Positions 1 to 9,081 of a stretch of 64,000 nucleotides of DNA are shown here, in pieces (positions within the stretch are counted from its first letter, which is position 1; each line of letters opens with the position of its first letter). The position numbers were made by a program, and so were the translations under genes. The notes beneath the pieces are model-generated. The model was given only the letters and a program-made list of their open reading frames with translations. It was not told the DNA's origin and ran no database searches. The stretch is taken from positions 558,001 to 622,000 of the forward strand of contig NZ_SDHZ01000001.1 of assembly GCF_004118675.1 (NCBI RefSeq), given 5' to 3'. Origin of the DNA: Filimonas effusa (GTDB taxonomy: Bacteria > Bacteroidota > Bacteroidia > Chitinophagales > Chitinophagaceae).

Positions 1-1238
1 TTGATATGAATGGTAATTATCCCAATGTGGTTGATAAGGCCCATATAGAGCTCAAGGATGCGTATCACCCGCTATTATACCTGTACAACCAGAAGTCGGG
101 CAAGCCAACGATACCTGTAACCCTTACGCTGGATGAGCAGCACCGGTTGCTTATCATCAGCGGGCCCAATGCGGGTGGCAAGACGGTGACGATGAAAACG
201 ATTGGATTGAACCAACTGATGTTGCAGAGTGGTTTGCTGGTGCCAGTGCATCCTACATCACAGATGGGGATATTCCGGCAGTTGTTCATTCATATAGGGG
301 ATACGCAGAGCATCGAGTTTGAGCTGAGCACTTATTCGTCGCACCTGATGCATATGAAGTATTTCATAGAAAATGCGAATGGCAAGACGATGTTCTTTAT
401 CGATGAGCTTGGCAGCGGGAGTGATCCGAACCTGGGCGGGGCTTTTGCGGAGGTGATACTGGAGGAGCTGGCGCGGAGGCATTCGCTGGGTATTGTAACC
501 ACACACTATCTGAACCTGAAGGTGATGGCGACGCGGACGGCGGGTATTGTGAATGGTGCGATGGCGTTTGACGAGGTGCATTTGCAGCCATTGTACAAGC
601 TGATGGTGGGCAAGCCGGGCAGTTCGTATACTTTTTCGATAGCGGAGCGTATTGGTTTGCCGCAGCAGCTAATCAGCCGTGCGCGCAAGCTGGTGGATGA
701 AGATCATTTCAGGCTTGACAAGCTTTTGAACAGAACGGAACAGGATTTGCAGCAACTGGATAAAGAGAAGAAAGAGCTTCACAAGCTGCTCCGGGAAAAT
801 GAAAAGCTCAAAAAGGAGATGGAGCAGGTCATTCACAAAGAAAAGCATCTGCAACAAATAGCGTTGCTGAAACAGCAGAACAAGATCACTGAAGACCGGA
901 TAGAATACCTTAAGGATATGGAACGCAAGCTTCGTCAGATAGTGCTGGAGTGGCGGAAAGCTGAAGACAAGACTGTTGTGATGAAGCAGGTGCAGAACCT
1001 GTTATTCAAGAAAAAGGAGCAGATTGTAAACAGCAAGGTGGCGCAGAAGCTGGAATCGAAGTACCGTGAGGTAGCGGGAGATATTGTTGTGGGAGCGAAA
1101 GTGAAGCTAAAAAAGAACTACCAGGTAGGAGAGGTGAAGGAAGTGAGAGGCCGCAGAGCTATTGTGCAAATAGGAGTAATACCTATGAATGTGGATATTA
1201 CAGATTTGACGGTTGTAGAAGAAAAGAAAACATCTTAG
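1..1238 (+). CDS. mutS2: MutS2-like DNA mismatch-repair ATPase, 5' truncated by window edge
   Basis: This is the C-terminal ATPase half of a MutS2-family protein. The frame is open to the first base of the window, so the ATG at 6 is internal and the start lies upstream. Visible motifs, counted from that ATG, are Walker A GPNAGGKT near residue 54, Walker B MFFIDELGSGSDP near residue 128 and the TTHYLNLK segment near 164. A long charged coiled coil (about residues 235-345) and a short beta-rich stretch (VGEVKEVRGRRAIVQIG) follow. MutS2 proteins bind branched DNA and act in recombination control or ribosome rescue. The protein ends right after the beta-rich stretch, so the C-terminal Smr nuclease domain found in many MutS2 proteins is absent. 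MutS1 is less likely because of the coiled coil and the beta module. The family call is firm; the exact role is not. Confidence 0.88.
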   Translation, partial: DMNGNYPNVVDKAHIELKDAYHPLLYLYNQKSGKPTIPVTLTLDEQHRLLIISGPNAGGKTVTMKTIGLNQLMLQSGLLVPVHPTSQMGIFRQLFIHIGDTQSIEFELSTYSSHLMHMKYFIENANGKTMFFIDELGSGSDPNLGGAFAEVILEELARRHSLGIVTTHYLNLKVMATRTAGIVNGAMAFDEVHLQPLYKLMVGKPGSSYTFSIAERIGLPQQLISRARKLVDEDHFRLDKLLNRTEQDLQQLDKEKKELHKLLRENEKLKKEMEQVIHKEKHLQQIALLKQQNKITEDRIEYLKDMERKLRQIVLEWRKAEDKTVVMKQVQNLLFKKKEQIVNSKVAQKLESKYREVAGDIVVGAKVKLKKNYQVGEVKEVRGRRAIVQIGVIPMNVDITDLTVVEEKKTS

Positions 1239-1249
1239 GTAAAATCTTA

Positions 1250-1257
1250 TATATTTG
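1250..1257 (+). promoter_or_regulatory. Candidate -7 promoter element (TATATTTG)
   Basis: TATATTTG fits the Bacteroidota -7 consensus TAnnTTTG and lies 51 bases before the preferred start of the response regulator at 1309. No clear -33 TTTG was found at the usual distance, so this is a single-element match. Confidence 0.4.
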
Positions 1258-1308
1258 AACCCTCTAGATGGATCAGATGTCTCTGTTCAGGTAGTAAAAC
1301 AATGTAGA

Positions 1309-1701
1309 ATGGCGAGCTTTAAATCTATACTTTTAATTGAGGATGATCCGATTACCATTATGGTATGCGAGCGGATCATTCGTATGACCGGTTTTGCAGA
1401 GCAACTGACATCGGTGACCAACGGCCAGGAGGCGATAGACTACCTCCAGGAGCTGGCCAAAACGGACCGCAACGCCATGCCCGACATTATTTTCCTGGAT
1501 ATTAATATGCCCGTTATGGATGGGTGGGAATTCCTGGAACAGTTTCATCATATACAACCACTTTTTACCACACAGCCAGCTGTTTATGTATTGTCTTCCA
1601 CAGTAGACCCTGAAGATTATACCCGTGCAGAGTCGTATGGCATTGTGCGGCGTTTTGTTTCCAAGCCGCTTACACGCGAGGTTCTGGAGAGCATACAGTA
1701 G
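1309..1701 (+). CDS. Single-domain response regulator (receiver only)
   Basis: A 130-residue CheY-like receiver with no output domain. It shows the acidic pair in LLIEDDP, the phospho-acceptor Asp in FLDINMPVMDG, a Ser/Thr position in VLSSTVD and the conserved Lys in VSKPLTR, so it should be phosphorylatable. The ATG at 1309 (MASFKSILLIEDD) is preferred over the TTG at 1255, because the receiver fold begins there and the TTG lies inside a likely -7 element. Single-domain receivers relay phosphate or bind partner proteins. No kinase is adjacent, but the hybrid kinase at 5628 is 4 kb away. Its partner cannot be told from sequence. Confidence 0.85.
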   Translation: MASFKSILLIEDDPITIMVCERIIRMTGFAEQLTSVTNGQEAIDYLQELAKTDRNAMPDIIFLDINMPVMDGWEFLEQFHHIQPLFTTQPAVYVLSSTVDPEDYTRAESYGIVRRFVSKPLTREVLESIQ

Positions 1702-1703
1702 GG

Positions 1704-1723
1704 ACGTGCAGAGGCTGGCACGT
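1704..1723 (+). other. Small hairpin between response regulator and malQ
   Basis: ACGTG-CAG pairs with CTG-(g)-CACGT around an AGG loop, three bases after the stop of the upstream gene. No T-run follows, so it is not a convincing terminator. It may be an RNA end or a leader structure. Confidence 0.3.
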
Positions 1724-1762
1724 TAGTGGTAGAAGTTAGTTACATTTCAAATAAGAGGAGTA

Positions 1763-4465
1763 ATGAAACTTACTATTCAGCTACGGTTTTACACCAGGTT
1801 TGGTCAAACGCTTTTTATCTCAGGAAATCATCCTTTACTGGGGAACAATAACCCTGAACAGGCCCTGCCGATGCATTATGGCGGGAAAGACTATTGGGAG
1901 ATACAGTTGCATATAGCACCGCTGGAGGTCCCTGTTTCCGATATTGAATATCATTTTCTGCTTCGTGATGCAGATGGCACCTGGTATGAAGACTGGGGAG
2001 AAGGCCGCAAGCTTCGATTCCAGGAGTGGAAGACGGAGGATCTGCTGGTGACCGATACCTGGAACAATGCATCGTTTTACCTGAATGCTTTTTATACGGA
2101 GCCATTCCGGGAGGTGTTGCTGCAAAGCAAGCCTGGTGCGGTTGCTGCGAAAACCATCAAGAGCAGTCATTTGTTCCGTGTACGTTATCCGTTGTTGCCT
2201 AAGGGGCAGGTTTTGTGCCTGCTGGGCAGTAGTCTCATTATGGGCAGTTGGGATACGGCGCAGCCATTATTGATGCGCGAGCCGAAAGCGGACGGGTACT
2301 GGGAGCTACCGCTGTATCTGCTGAACGGCGATTTTCCCATTACGTATAAGTATGGCATTTATGATACGGCGGGCAAACGTTTTGTAAGATTTGAAGACGG
2401 TGAAAACCGGGTGTTATACGCCAGCGGCACTGCTGACAGCCTGGTGGTGGTGAATGATGGTTTTGCGCATTTGCCTGATACCAGCTGGAAAGGTGCGGGC
2501 GTAGCCATTCCCGTTTTCAGTTTACGCAGCAAGACCAGTATGGGTTGCGGCGATTTTACGGATCTGAAGCAGCTTACCAACTGGGCTGTGCGCACGGGGT
2601 TGCGGTTAATACAAATACTTCCTGTAAACGATACTACGGCTACCTACAAGTGGACCGATTGTTATCCATATGCGGCGATCTCTGCTTTTGCATTACATCC
2701 CGTTTACCTGAATTTATATGATGTTGCCGGCGACGAAAATGCTGCGGTTGTAAAGGCGGCTGCGAAAGAGAAGAAGCGGCTTGAGGCGCTGGATGTGCTG
2801 GATTATGAAGCGGTAATACAGCTGAAGATGGATCTGTCGAAACAGTTGTATGAGCTGCAGGGCAAGAAAACCGCCGCCAGCAGCGATTATAAGGCGTTTT
2901 TTGCGGCTAATGCGCACTGGCTGGTACCATATGCCCGTTTCAGTTATTTACGTGATAAATACGGCTCTGCTCATTTCAGCGGGTGGCCTGAGCATAGTGC
3001 TTATGATGAGCAGGAGCTGGAGGCGTTATCGAAGAAGCCGGCTGTAAAGAAGCAGCTGGGTTTCTATTATTTTCTGCAATATCATTTGCATAAGCAGCTA
3101 AGAGAGGCGGCTGCGTATGCGCATTCGAAGGGTATTATACTGAAAGGAGATATTGCAATAGGAATATACAGGGATAGTGTTGATGCGTGGCAGCAGCCAT
3201 CGCAATACCATATGAACCTGCAGGCGGGCGCGCCGCCGGATGATTTTGCGGTAAAAGGCCAGAACTGGGGATTTCCTACCTATAACTGGGAGAAGATGCA
3301 GCAGGATGGTTTTGCGTGGTGGAAGCAAAGGCTGGCGCAGATGGGGCATTATTTCGATGCTTTCCGTATCGATCATATCCTGGGTTTTTTCAGGATATGG
3401 AGTATTCCGCAGCATGCCGTTGAGGGCATATTGGGGTATTTTGTTCCTGCGTTGCCGGTGTATGGTCATGAGTTTGAGGAGCGTGGTATCTGGTTTGATC
3501 ATAAGCGTTATACGCGTCCCTATATTACGGCAGCCTTACTCGATACCTTGTTTGGAGAAGAGGCGCGTAAGGTTGCCAAAGCTTTTTTAGAGGAAGATGG
3601 TAAAGAAGGGCTGTACAAGCTGAAGCCGGCTTTTGCTACGCAGCGGCAGGTGGAGGCACATTTTGCGGGTGCGGATGCTACCGACATGCATGCGTTGAAG
3701 CTGCGGCAGGGGTTGTATGATCTTATCTCGAATGTGATATTGCTGGAGGTTGCGGGTATGGAAGGGCAGTTCCATTTCCGTTTTGACATGCAGGATACTT
3801 ATTCGTTCCAGCAATTGGATATGGATACGCAGTGGAAGTTGAAGCAGCTTTACAACAATTACTTTTTTGAGCGGCAGGATGCGTTCTGGAAACGCGAAGC
3901 CATGCAGAAGCTGCCGGTGCTGAAGAAGGTAACGGATATGCTGATCTGTGGTGAGGACCTGGGGCTGGTACCTGCATCGGTGCCTGATGTGATGAAGCAA
4001 TTGGGATTACTGAGCCTGGAGGTACAGCGGATGCCTAAAGATCCGCGGACGGCATTTTTCAGACCTTACCGGGCGCCTTATTTAAGCGTGGTGACGCCAT
4101 CGACCCATGACATGAGCACCATCCGGGGGTGGTGGGAAGAAGACCGTGCCATCACGCAGCATTTTTATAACGAGGAGTTACAGCATACTGGCGAAGCGCC
4201 GCTGGTATGTGATGCGTGGATCAATAAAGAGATCGTTAACCAGCATTTACAGTCGCCTGCGATGTGGAGTATTTTCCAGTTACAAGACTTGCTGGGTATT
4301 GACGCGGCTATCCGGCGCAGGAATGCTGCGGAGGAGCGGATCAATATACCGGCTAATCCGCGGCATTACTGGCAGTACCGGATGCATCTTACACTTGAGA
4401 AGCTGTTAAAGGAGAGCGACTTCAATACAACGTTGCAAAACATGGTAAAAGCGGCGGGCCGGTAA
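1763..4465 (+). CDS. malQ: 4-alpha-glucanotransferase, DPE2-like (two CBM20 domains + GH77)
   Basis: A 900-residue amylomaltase that transfers alpha-1,4-glucan segments in maltose and glycogen metabolism; no signal peptide, so cytoplasmic. Two CBM20 starch-binding modules lie at about residues 1-110 (FYTRFGQTLFISGNHPLLG) and 135-235 (GQVLCLLGSSLIMGSWD). The GH77 barrel follows from about 245. The catalytic set is visible: nucleophile Asp537 in AFRIDHILGF, acid/base Glu731 in CGEDLG and Asp783 in STHDMSTIRGW. The double-CBM20 layout is that of plant DPE2 and its bacterial relatives and is longer than classical MalQ (about 500-700 residues). The start is supported by an AGAGGAG ribosome-binding site two bases upstream of the ATG, unusually strong for this phylum. 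The dipeptide epimerase 33 bases downstream is functionally unrelated. Confidence 0.95.
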   Translation: MKLTIQLRFYTRFGQTLFISGNHPLLGNNNPEQALPMHYGGKDYWEIQLHIAPLEVPVSDIEYHFLLRDADGTWYEDWGEGRKLRFQEWKTEDLLVTDTWNNASFYLNAFYTEPFREVLLQSKPGAVAAKTIKSSHLFRVRYPLLPKGQVLCLLGSSLIMGSWDTAQPLLMREPKADGYWELPLYLLNGDFPITYKYGIYDTAGKRFVRFEDGENRVLYASGTADSLVVVNDGFAHLPDTSWKGAGVAIPVFSLRSKTSMGCGDFTDLKQLTNWAVRTGLRLIQILPVNDTTATYKWTDCYPYAAISAFALHPVYLNLYDVAGDENAAVVKAAAKEKKRLEALDVLDYEAVIQLKMDLSKQLYELQGKKTAASSDYKAFFAANAHWLVPYARFSYLRDKYGSAHFSGWPEHSAYDEQELEALSKKPAVKKQLGFYYFLQYHLHKQLREAAAYAHSKGIILKGDIAIGIYRDSVDAWQQPSQYHMNLQAGAPPDDFAVKGQNWGFPTYNWEKMQQDGFAWWKQRLAQMGHYFDAFRIDHILGFFRIWSIPQHAVEGILGYFVPALPVYGHEFEERGIWFDHKRYTRPYITAALLDTLFGEEARKVAKAFLEEDGKEGLYKLKPAFATQRQVEAHFAGADATDMHALKLRQGLYDLISNVILLEVAGMEGQFHFRFDMQDTYSFQQLDMDTQWKLKQLYNNYFFERQDAFWKREAMQKLPVLKKVTDMLICGEDLGLVPASVPDVMKQLGLLSLEVQRMPKDPRTAFFRPYRAPYLSVVTPSTHDMSTIRGWWEEDRAITQHFYNEELQHTGEAPLVCDAWINKEIVNQHLQSPAMWSIFQLQDLLGIDAAIRRRNAAEERINIPANPRHYWQYRMHLTLEKLLKESDFNTTLQNMVKAAGR

Positions 4466-4498
4466 GCATGATTTTAATTTTTTCATGATCTTCGTATC

Positions 4499-5512
4499 AT
4501 GACTTTACATTATTGGACGCACGAACTGCCATTTCAGTATCCTTTTACCATTTCGAACGGGCGCACCAAAACGCATCAGCCTACGCTGGTGGTGGCTTTG
4601 CAGCTTGGGTCGTGGTTTGGGATAGGGGAGGCGCCGGCTATCACCTACTACAATATTACTGTTGAGAAGATGGTGGCGGACCTGGAGGCGAAGAAGCGGA
4701 TGGTTGAGAAGTTTGCTTTTACCGAGCCAGCGCGTTACTGGCATTACCTGCATCATTTGTTTCCTGACAATCCATTCCTGGTTTGCGCCCTGGATATGGC
4801 GGGCTGGGACCTGGCGGGCAAGATGCGTGGCAAACCTTTGTATGAGCTATGGAATACGCCATGGGAACACACACCTTTTACCGACTATACTATAGGCATC
4901 GATACCATAGAAAAGATGGTTGCCAAAATGAAGGCTCATCCGTGGCCGGTTTACAAGATAAAGCTGGGGACCCCTGATGATATAGGGATTATGGAAGCTT
5001 TGCGCAGTTATACCGATGCGCCTTTCCGTGTTGATGCCAATGCTGGATGGACATTGGATGAGGCTTTGGACAAGCTACCCCGGCTTGCGGCATTGGGCGT
5101 TGAGTTTGTGGAGCAACCCCTGGCAAAGGATAATTGGGACGGCATGAAGATCTTGTTTGAACGTTCGCCTTTGCCATTGCTGGCTGATGAGAGTTGTGTG
5201 TTTGAGCAGGATGTATCGCGGTGTGACGGGCATTTTCACGGGATCAATATCAAACTTACCAAATGCAGTGGTATCACCCCTGCTATCAGGATGATACGGG
5301 AGGCGCGGTCGCTTGGGATGAAGGTGATGATGGGCAGTATGAATGAGTGTACCATTGGTTCGGCGGCCATTGCCAATTTTCTTCCGCAGCTGGATTATGC
5401 AGACCTGGACGGGCCGTTGTTATTAAGTGAAGACAGGGCTACGGGGTTAACGTACAGCAATGGGAATGTTACCTTATCGGGTAAACCGGGTCTTGGTATA
5501 GACCTGCAATAA
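4499..5512 (+). CDS. Dipeptide epimerase (enolase superfamily, L-Ala-D/L-Glu epimerase-like)
   Basis: A 337-residue member of the muconate-lactonizing/dipeptide-epimerase branch of the enolase superfamily. It shows the catalytic lysine motif YKIKLG (Lys153 and Lys155), metal ligands Asp179 in RVDANAGW, Glu205 in FVEQPL and Asp230 in LADES, and the second catalytic lysine in INIKLTKCSG. Such enzymes epimerise the alpha-carbon of L-Ala-D-Glu and related dipeptides during recycling of cell-wall peptides, in the cytoplasm. The N-terminal capping domain spans about residues 1-120. Substrate specificity within this branch varies, so the exact dipeptide is inference. It starts 33 bases after malQ and may be co-transcribed with it. 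Confidence 0.9.
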   Translation: MTLHYWTHELPFQYPFTISNGRTKTHQPTLVVALQLGSWFGIGEAPAITYYNITVEKMVADLEAKKRMVEKFAFTEPARYWHYLHHLFPDNPFLVCALDMAGWDLAGKMRGKPLYELWNTPWEHTPFTDYTIGIDTIEKMVAKMKAHPWPVYKIKLGTPDDIGIMEALRSYTDAPFRVDANAGWTLDEALDKLPRLAALGVEFVEQPLAKDNWDGMKILFERSPLPLLADESCVFEQDVSRCDGHFHGINIKLTKCSGITPAIRMIREARSLGMKVMMGSMNECTIGSAAIANFLPQLDYADLDGPLLLSEDRATGLTYSNGNVTLSGKPGLGIDLQ

Positions 5513-5533
5513 AACCAGATTAATTATCGATTA

Positions 5534-5552
5534 AGCCGGGCGTTGTCCGGCT
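5534..5552 (+). terminator. Short GC hairpin, weak terminator candidate
   Basis: AGCCGG and CCGGCT pair around a seven-base loop, 21 bases after the stop of the epimerase gene. The following CCTTAAAA is a poor T-tract, so termination is only possible, not demonstrated. Confidence 0.4.
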
Positions 5553-5558
5553 CCTTAA

Positions 5559-5600
5559 AATACGATAAAAGAACTGTAGCAGCAGTTATTTTATCGTATT
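5559..5600. repeat. Long perfect-arm inverted repeat upstream of hybrid kinase
   Basis: AATACGATAAAA (5559-5570) and TTTTATCGTATT (5589-5600) are perfect 12-base complements. Inside them AACTG (5572-5576) pairs with CAGTT (5583-5587) across a single G-A mismatch, leaving the six-base loop TAGCAG. The element sits 28 bases before the kinase ATG. It could be a terminator, an RNA leader hairpin or a regulator binding site. Confidence 0.7.
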
Positions 5601-5627
5601 ATTACCATTGTTTTATCCTCATACATT

Positions 5628-8600
5628 ATGAAATTATCACTCAACACCCGATTGGCGTTTGGTTTTACGGTTGCCATACTACTTGTTTTAATAGTGGGGG
5701 GCGTTTCTTTCCTGTCGTTCAGGAAGCAGATAACGGAGGGGGACCTGGTGAAACATACATATGAGGTGATTACCGAGGTTGACGACATACAAAAGCTTTT
5801 GATAGATATGGAGACGGGGCGTCGTGGTTACAGGGGGACTGCCGATACGAGTTTCCTGCGACCATACGAGGATGCGCTTCCGCGGCTCCGTCCTTCGGTG
5901 AACCAGTTGCATTTGCTGGTAAAGGATAACGATACCCAGCGGGAGAATGTGATACAGTTACAGGAGGGGATTGAAAGGCTGCTTAGTTTCTGGAGCGGGC
6001 TTGGGAAAACGGCTGCGTTTTATTCGAAGCAGGATATCATCAATGTCACCAACCAGGAAAAACACCTGATGGATAATGTGCGTGTGGTATTACGGAAGAT
6101 GAGCAAGGATGAGGATGTTTTACTGAAGCGGCGGGAGGAGCGGAATGAGCGCTCTATTACTTATACCACCTGGACATTGTGTGTTGGTACTGTTTTGATC
6201 CTGGTCATTGTTATTTTCCTGATACTGGTTATCGTAAAAGAGTTCCGCAACCGGAAAAAGGCGGAGCTGGATTTGCAGAAGAGCTTTGAGGAGCTGGAAG
6301 CGCTGAATAGTTCGAATATGGCCCAGAACTGGCTTTTAAAAGGAGTTGGGGAACTTAATAAAGAGATGCAGGGAGTTGGCGAGTTATCGATGCTGGCTGA
6401 TGCTATCATGAAAAGCCTGGTGACCTACCTGCAATTGCCTGCCGGCGGTCTGTTCATTTTTGATGGTAATGAAGGGAAGCTGAAGCTGGTAAGTTCTATG
6501 GGGCTTGCGGGTGATGTGAAGAAGTCGTATGCATTGGGTGAAGGTTTACCGGGGCGTGCGGGCCTGGGGCATGAGCTGCTGGAGATAAAAGATGTACCTG
6601 CCGGTTACTGGAGTTTAGAGTCTGCCAGTGGCAGTGGAGAAGCGGGTTTGCTGGTTTATGTACCGCTTTGGTTAAACGAAGAATTGAAAGGTGTTATAGA
6701 GCTGGCTGGGTTTAAGCCGCTTCATCCTGCGCAGCGGGATCTGTTATTGACGGTTGTTGATTCACTGGCTACAGCCATTAATGCGGCCCAGGCGCAGGAG
6801 CGGGTGCGGTTATTGCTCGAGCGTGTTCAGGAGCAGAAAGAAGAGCTGGAGCATCAGCAGGAGGAGTTGAGGCAAACGAACGAGGAGCTTACGCGACAGG
6901 CTGAGATATTACAGGCTTCGGAAGAAGAGCTGCGGGTACAGGAGGAGGAACTGCGCCAGATAAATACGGAGCTGGAAGAGCGGAATGAGGCTGTAGAGGT
7001 GGCGCGCCAGTCGCTTGTTCAGAAAGCGCGTGAGCTGGAGGTTACCAGCCGTTACAAGTCGGAGTTCCTTGCGAATATGTCGCATGAGCTGCGCACGCCT
7101 TTAAACAGTGTGCTTATACTGGCGAACATACTTTCGGAGAATAAAACCGGCAATCTTTCCGACAAACAAATAGAGTACGCTCATATTATACATAAATCGG
7201 GTTCGGACCTGCTTAAACTTATCAATGACATACTTGACCTGTCGAAGATAGAAGCGGGCAAGGTGGAGTTGAATTTCGAGGAAACAAGTCTGAAGCAGAT
7301 AAAGAACGATATAGGTCAGTTGTTCAATGTTGTGGCAGAGGAAAAGGATATCGCGTTTGCGGTAAACGTAGATCTGTCGTTGCCTGAGACTGTTAATACG
7401 GATGTGCAAAGGCTGGAGCAGGTGATCAAGAATCTGTTGTCGAATGCATTCAAGTTCACGCCTGCGAAGGGCAAGGTTATACTTGATATTTATGCTGAAA
7501 GCGGCAAGCGGACGCTGCAGGACCGGAACCTGGATGTTTCGGAAGGGCTGATCGCTTTTGCTGTAAAAGATACGGGTATTGGCATTCCGGAGGAGAAGCA
7601 GCCTTTGATATTCGAGGCGTTCCAGCAGGCTGATGGTTCTACCAGCCGTAAGTATGGTGGTACGGGGCTTGGGCTTTCGATAAGCAAGGAGCTGGTGAAG
7701 ATACTGGGTGGCGAAATGCATATAACCAGTGAAGAAGGCAAGGGTAGTACATTCACGGTGTACCTGCCGCTGAACAAGGTGGCGGCAGTTGCGCCAGCTG
7801 TAGTGGCGCGCCAGGATGAGGGCAAGCTGGACACAGCGGAAGTTGATGCCGCTTCTATTACGCCCCAGACCAAAGTTGCAGACGACCGTAACTATATCAA
7901 TAAAGGAGAGAAGGTAATGCTGATCATTGAAGATGATCCGCAGTTTGCGCGTATCGTACAGGATTTTGCGCGCAGCAAGAAGTATAAGACCATTGTGGCT
8001 TTACAGGGTGATGAGGGTTTGTATTATGCCCGTACGTATAAGCCTGCGGCTATTATCCTGGATATGCAGCTTCCGGTGATAGATGGATGGAGTTTGCTGA
8101 AGATCTTTAAGAACGACAGTTTGCTGCAGCATATACCGGTGCATATAATATCTGCTGCTGACGAGTCGCGGCTGTCGTCGGACGGGGCTATCGCTTATTT
8201 GAATAAGCCTGTATCGAAGAACGATCTTGAGAACGCGTTTACGCTTATAGGTTCGCATATATTGGCCCAGATCAAAAAGGTACTGGTGCTTTCGGGTGAT
8301 TATCTTAAAGATGATAACCTGCGGACGTTGATGCAGGAGCGTCAATTTGATGTGGAGCCTACCTATGCGCATACCGTTGAGGAGGCTGTTGCTGTTATGA
8401 AGGAGGTGCAGTTCGACTGTATCATAGCTGATATAGGTAAAGATGTGGAGCGTGGTGTTGAAGCGTTGCAGCGGTTAAGGAATGAAGCGCCTGTTGCGGA
8501 TGTGCCGGTGATCATTTATTTAGACAGTGATATTTCGCCGGCAAATGAGCTGAAGTTAAAGCGGGTGTCGAATGTGATCATCCGTGAATCTTCTTTTGCG

Positions 8601-9080
8601 CGTGACCGTTTGATGGATGAGATGGAACTGTTTTTGTATAAGATACAGGAGGGTGGTCCGCGGCCTGCATCGCAGCAGCCGGTAGCTGTAACGGATAACA
8701 ATATACTGATAAATAAGAAAGTGTTGCTTGTAGATGATGATATGCGTAATGTGTTTGCGTTAAGCACGGCATTGGAGCAGCAGCAGATGGATGTTATTAC
8801 GGCTAGTGATGGCAAGGAGGCGTTGGAGCAGTTACAGCAGCACCCGGATATACAGCTGGTGCTGATGGATATTATGATGCCTGAGATGGATGGTTTTGAG
8901 GCTATCCGCCGTATCAGGAACCAGTTGAAGTTAACGCGTTTGCCTGTAATAGCGCTTACTGCGAAAGCGATGCAGGGAGATAAGGAGAAATGTATTGAAG
9001 CCGGTGCTTCTGATTATATTACAAAACCCGTTGATACCAACAGGTTGTTTTCGCTGATGCGTGTGTGGTTATCTCAATAG
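5628..9080 (+). CDS. Hybrid sensor histidine kinase: CHASE3-GAF-coiled coil-HisKA-HATPase-3x receiver
   Basis: An 1150-residue membrane kinase. TM1 (about 10-30) and TM2 (about 182-204) flank a CHASE3-type helical sensor (LIDMETGRRGYRGTAD). A GAF domain (about 235-390) and a Glu/Gln-rich coiled coil with repeated QEEL/NEEL units (about 390-475) follow. HisKA carries His486 in MSHELRTPL; the ATPase domain has NLLSNAFKFT, DTGIGIP and GGTGLGLS. Receiver 1 (acceptor Asp812 in LDMQLPVIDG) and receiver 3 (Asp1081 in MDIMMPEMDG) look intact. Receiver 2 (about 883-1000) lacks the acidic pair and has Arg in place of the conserved Lys (IIRESS), so it is degenerate. The stop is one base before the cheR ATG, giving tight coupling with cheR and cheB. 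The sensed signal is unknown. Confidence 0.95.
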   Translation: MKLSLNTRLAFGFTVAILLVLIVGGVSFLSFRKQITEGDLVKHTYEVITEVDDIQKLLIDMETGRRGYRGTADTSFLRPYEDALPRLRPSVNQLHLLVKDNDTQRENVIQLQEGIERLLSFWSGLGKTAAFYSKQDIINVTNQEKHLMDNVRVVLRKMSKDEDVLLKRREERNERSITYTTWTLCVGTVLILVIVIFLILVIVKEFRNRKKAELDLQKSFEELEALNSSNMAQNWLLKGVGELNKEMQGVGELSMLADAIMKSLVTYLQLPAGGLFIFDGNEGKLKLVSSMGLAGDVKKSYALGEGLPGRAGLGHELLEIKDVPAGYWSLESASGSGEAGLLVYVPLWLNEELKGVIELAGFKPLHPAQRDLLLTVVDSLATAINAAQAQERVRLLLERVQEQKEELEHQQEELRQTNEELTRQAEILQASEEELRVQEEELRQINTELEERNEAVEVARQSLVQKARELEVTSRYKSEFLANMSHELRTPLNSVLILANILSENKTGNLSDKQIEYAHIIHKSGSDLLKLINDILDLSKIEAGKVELNFEETSLKQIKNDIGQLFNVVAEEKDIAFAVNVDLSLPETVNTDVQRLEQVIKNLLSNAFKFTPAKGKVILDIYAESGKRTLQDRNLDVSEGLIAFAVKDTGIGIPEEKQPLIFEAFQQADGSTSRKYGGTGLGLSISKELVKILGGEMHITSEEGKGSTFTVYLPLNKVAAVAPAVVARQDEGKLDTAEVDAASITPQTKVADDRNYINKGEKVMLIIEDDPQFARIVQDFARSKKYKTIVALQGDEGLYYARTYKPAAIILDMQLPVIDGWSLLKIFKNDSLLQHIPVHIISAADESRLSSDGAIAYLNKPVSKNDLENAFTLIGSHILAQIKKVLVLSGDYLKDDNLRTLMQERQFDVEPTYAHTVEEAVAVMKEVQFDCIIADIGKDVERGVEALQRLRNEAPVADVPVIIYLDSDISPANELKLKRVSNVIIRESSFARDRLMDEMELFLYKIQEGGPRPASQQPVAVTDNNILINKKVLLVDDDMRNVFALSTALEQQQMDVITASDGKEALEQLQQHPDIQLVLMDIMMPEMDGFEAIRRIRNQLKLTRLPVIALTAKAMQGDKEKCIEAGASDYITKPVDTNRLFSLMRVWLSQ

Positions 9081-9081
9081 A

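Noticed and set aside
4466-4498. CATGAT repeats after malQ as a terminator
   Set aside because: The repeats are short and self-complementary by chance (TCATGA); no stable stem with T-run.
7101-7721. 206-residue minus-strand reading frame inside the hybrid kinase gene
   Set aside because: Antisense to the strongly conserved HisKA/ATPase region; composition is that of a shadow frame and it has no recognisable domain.
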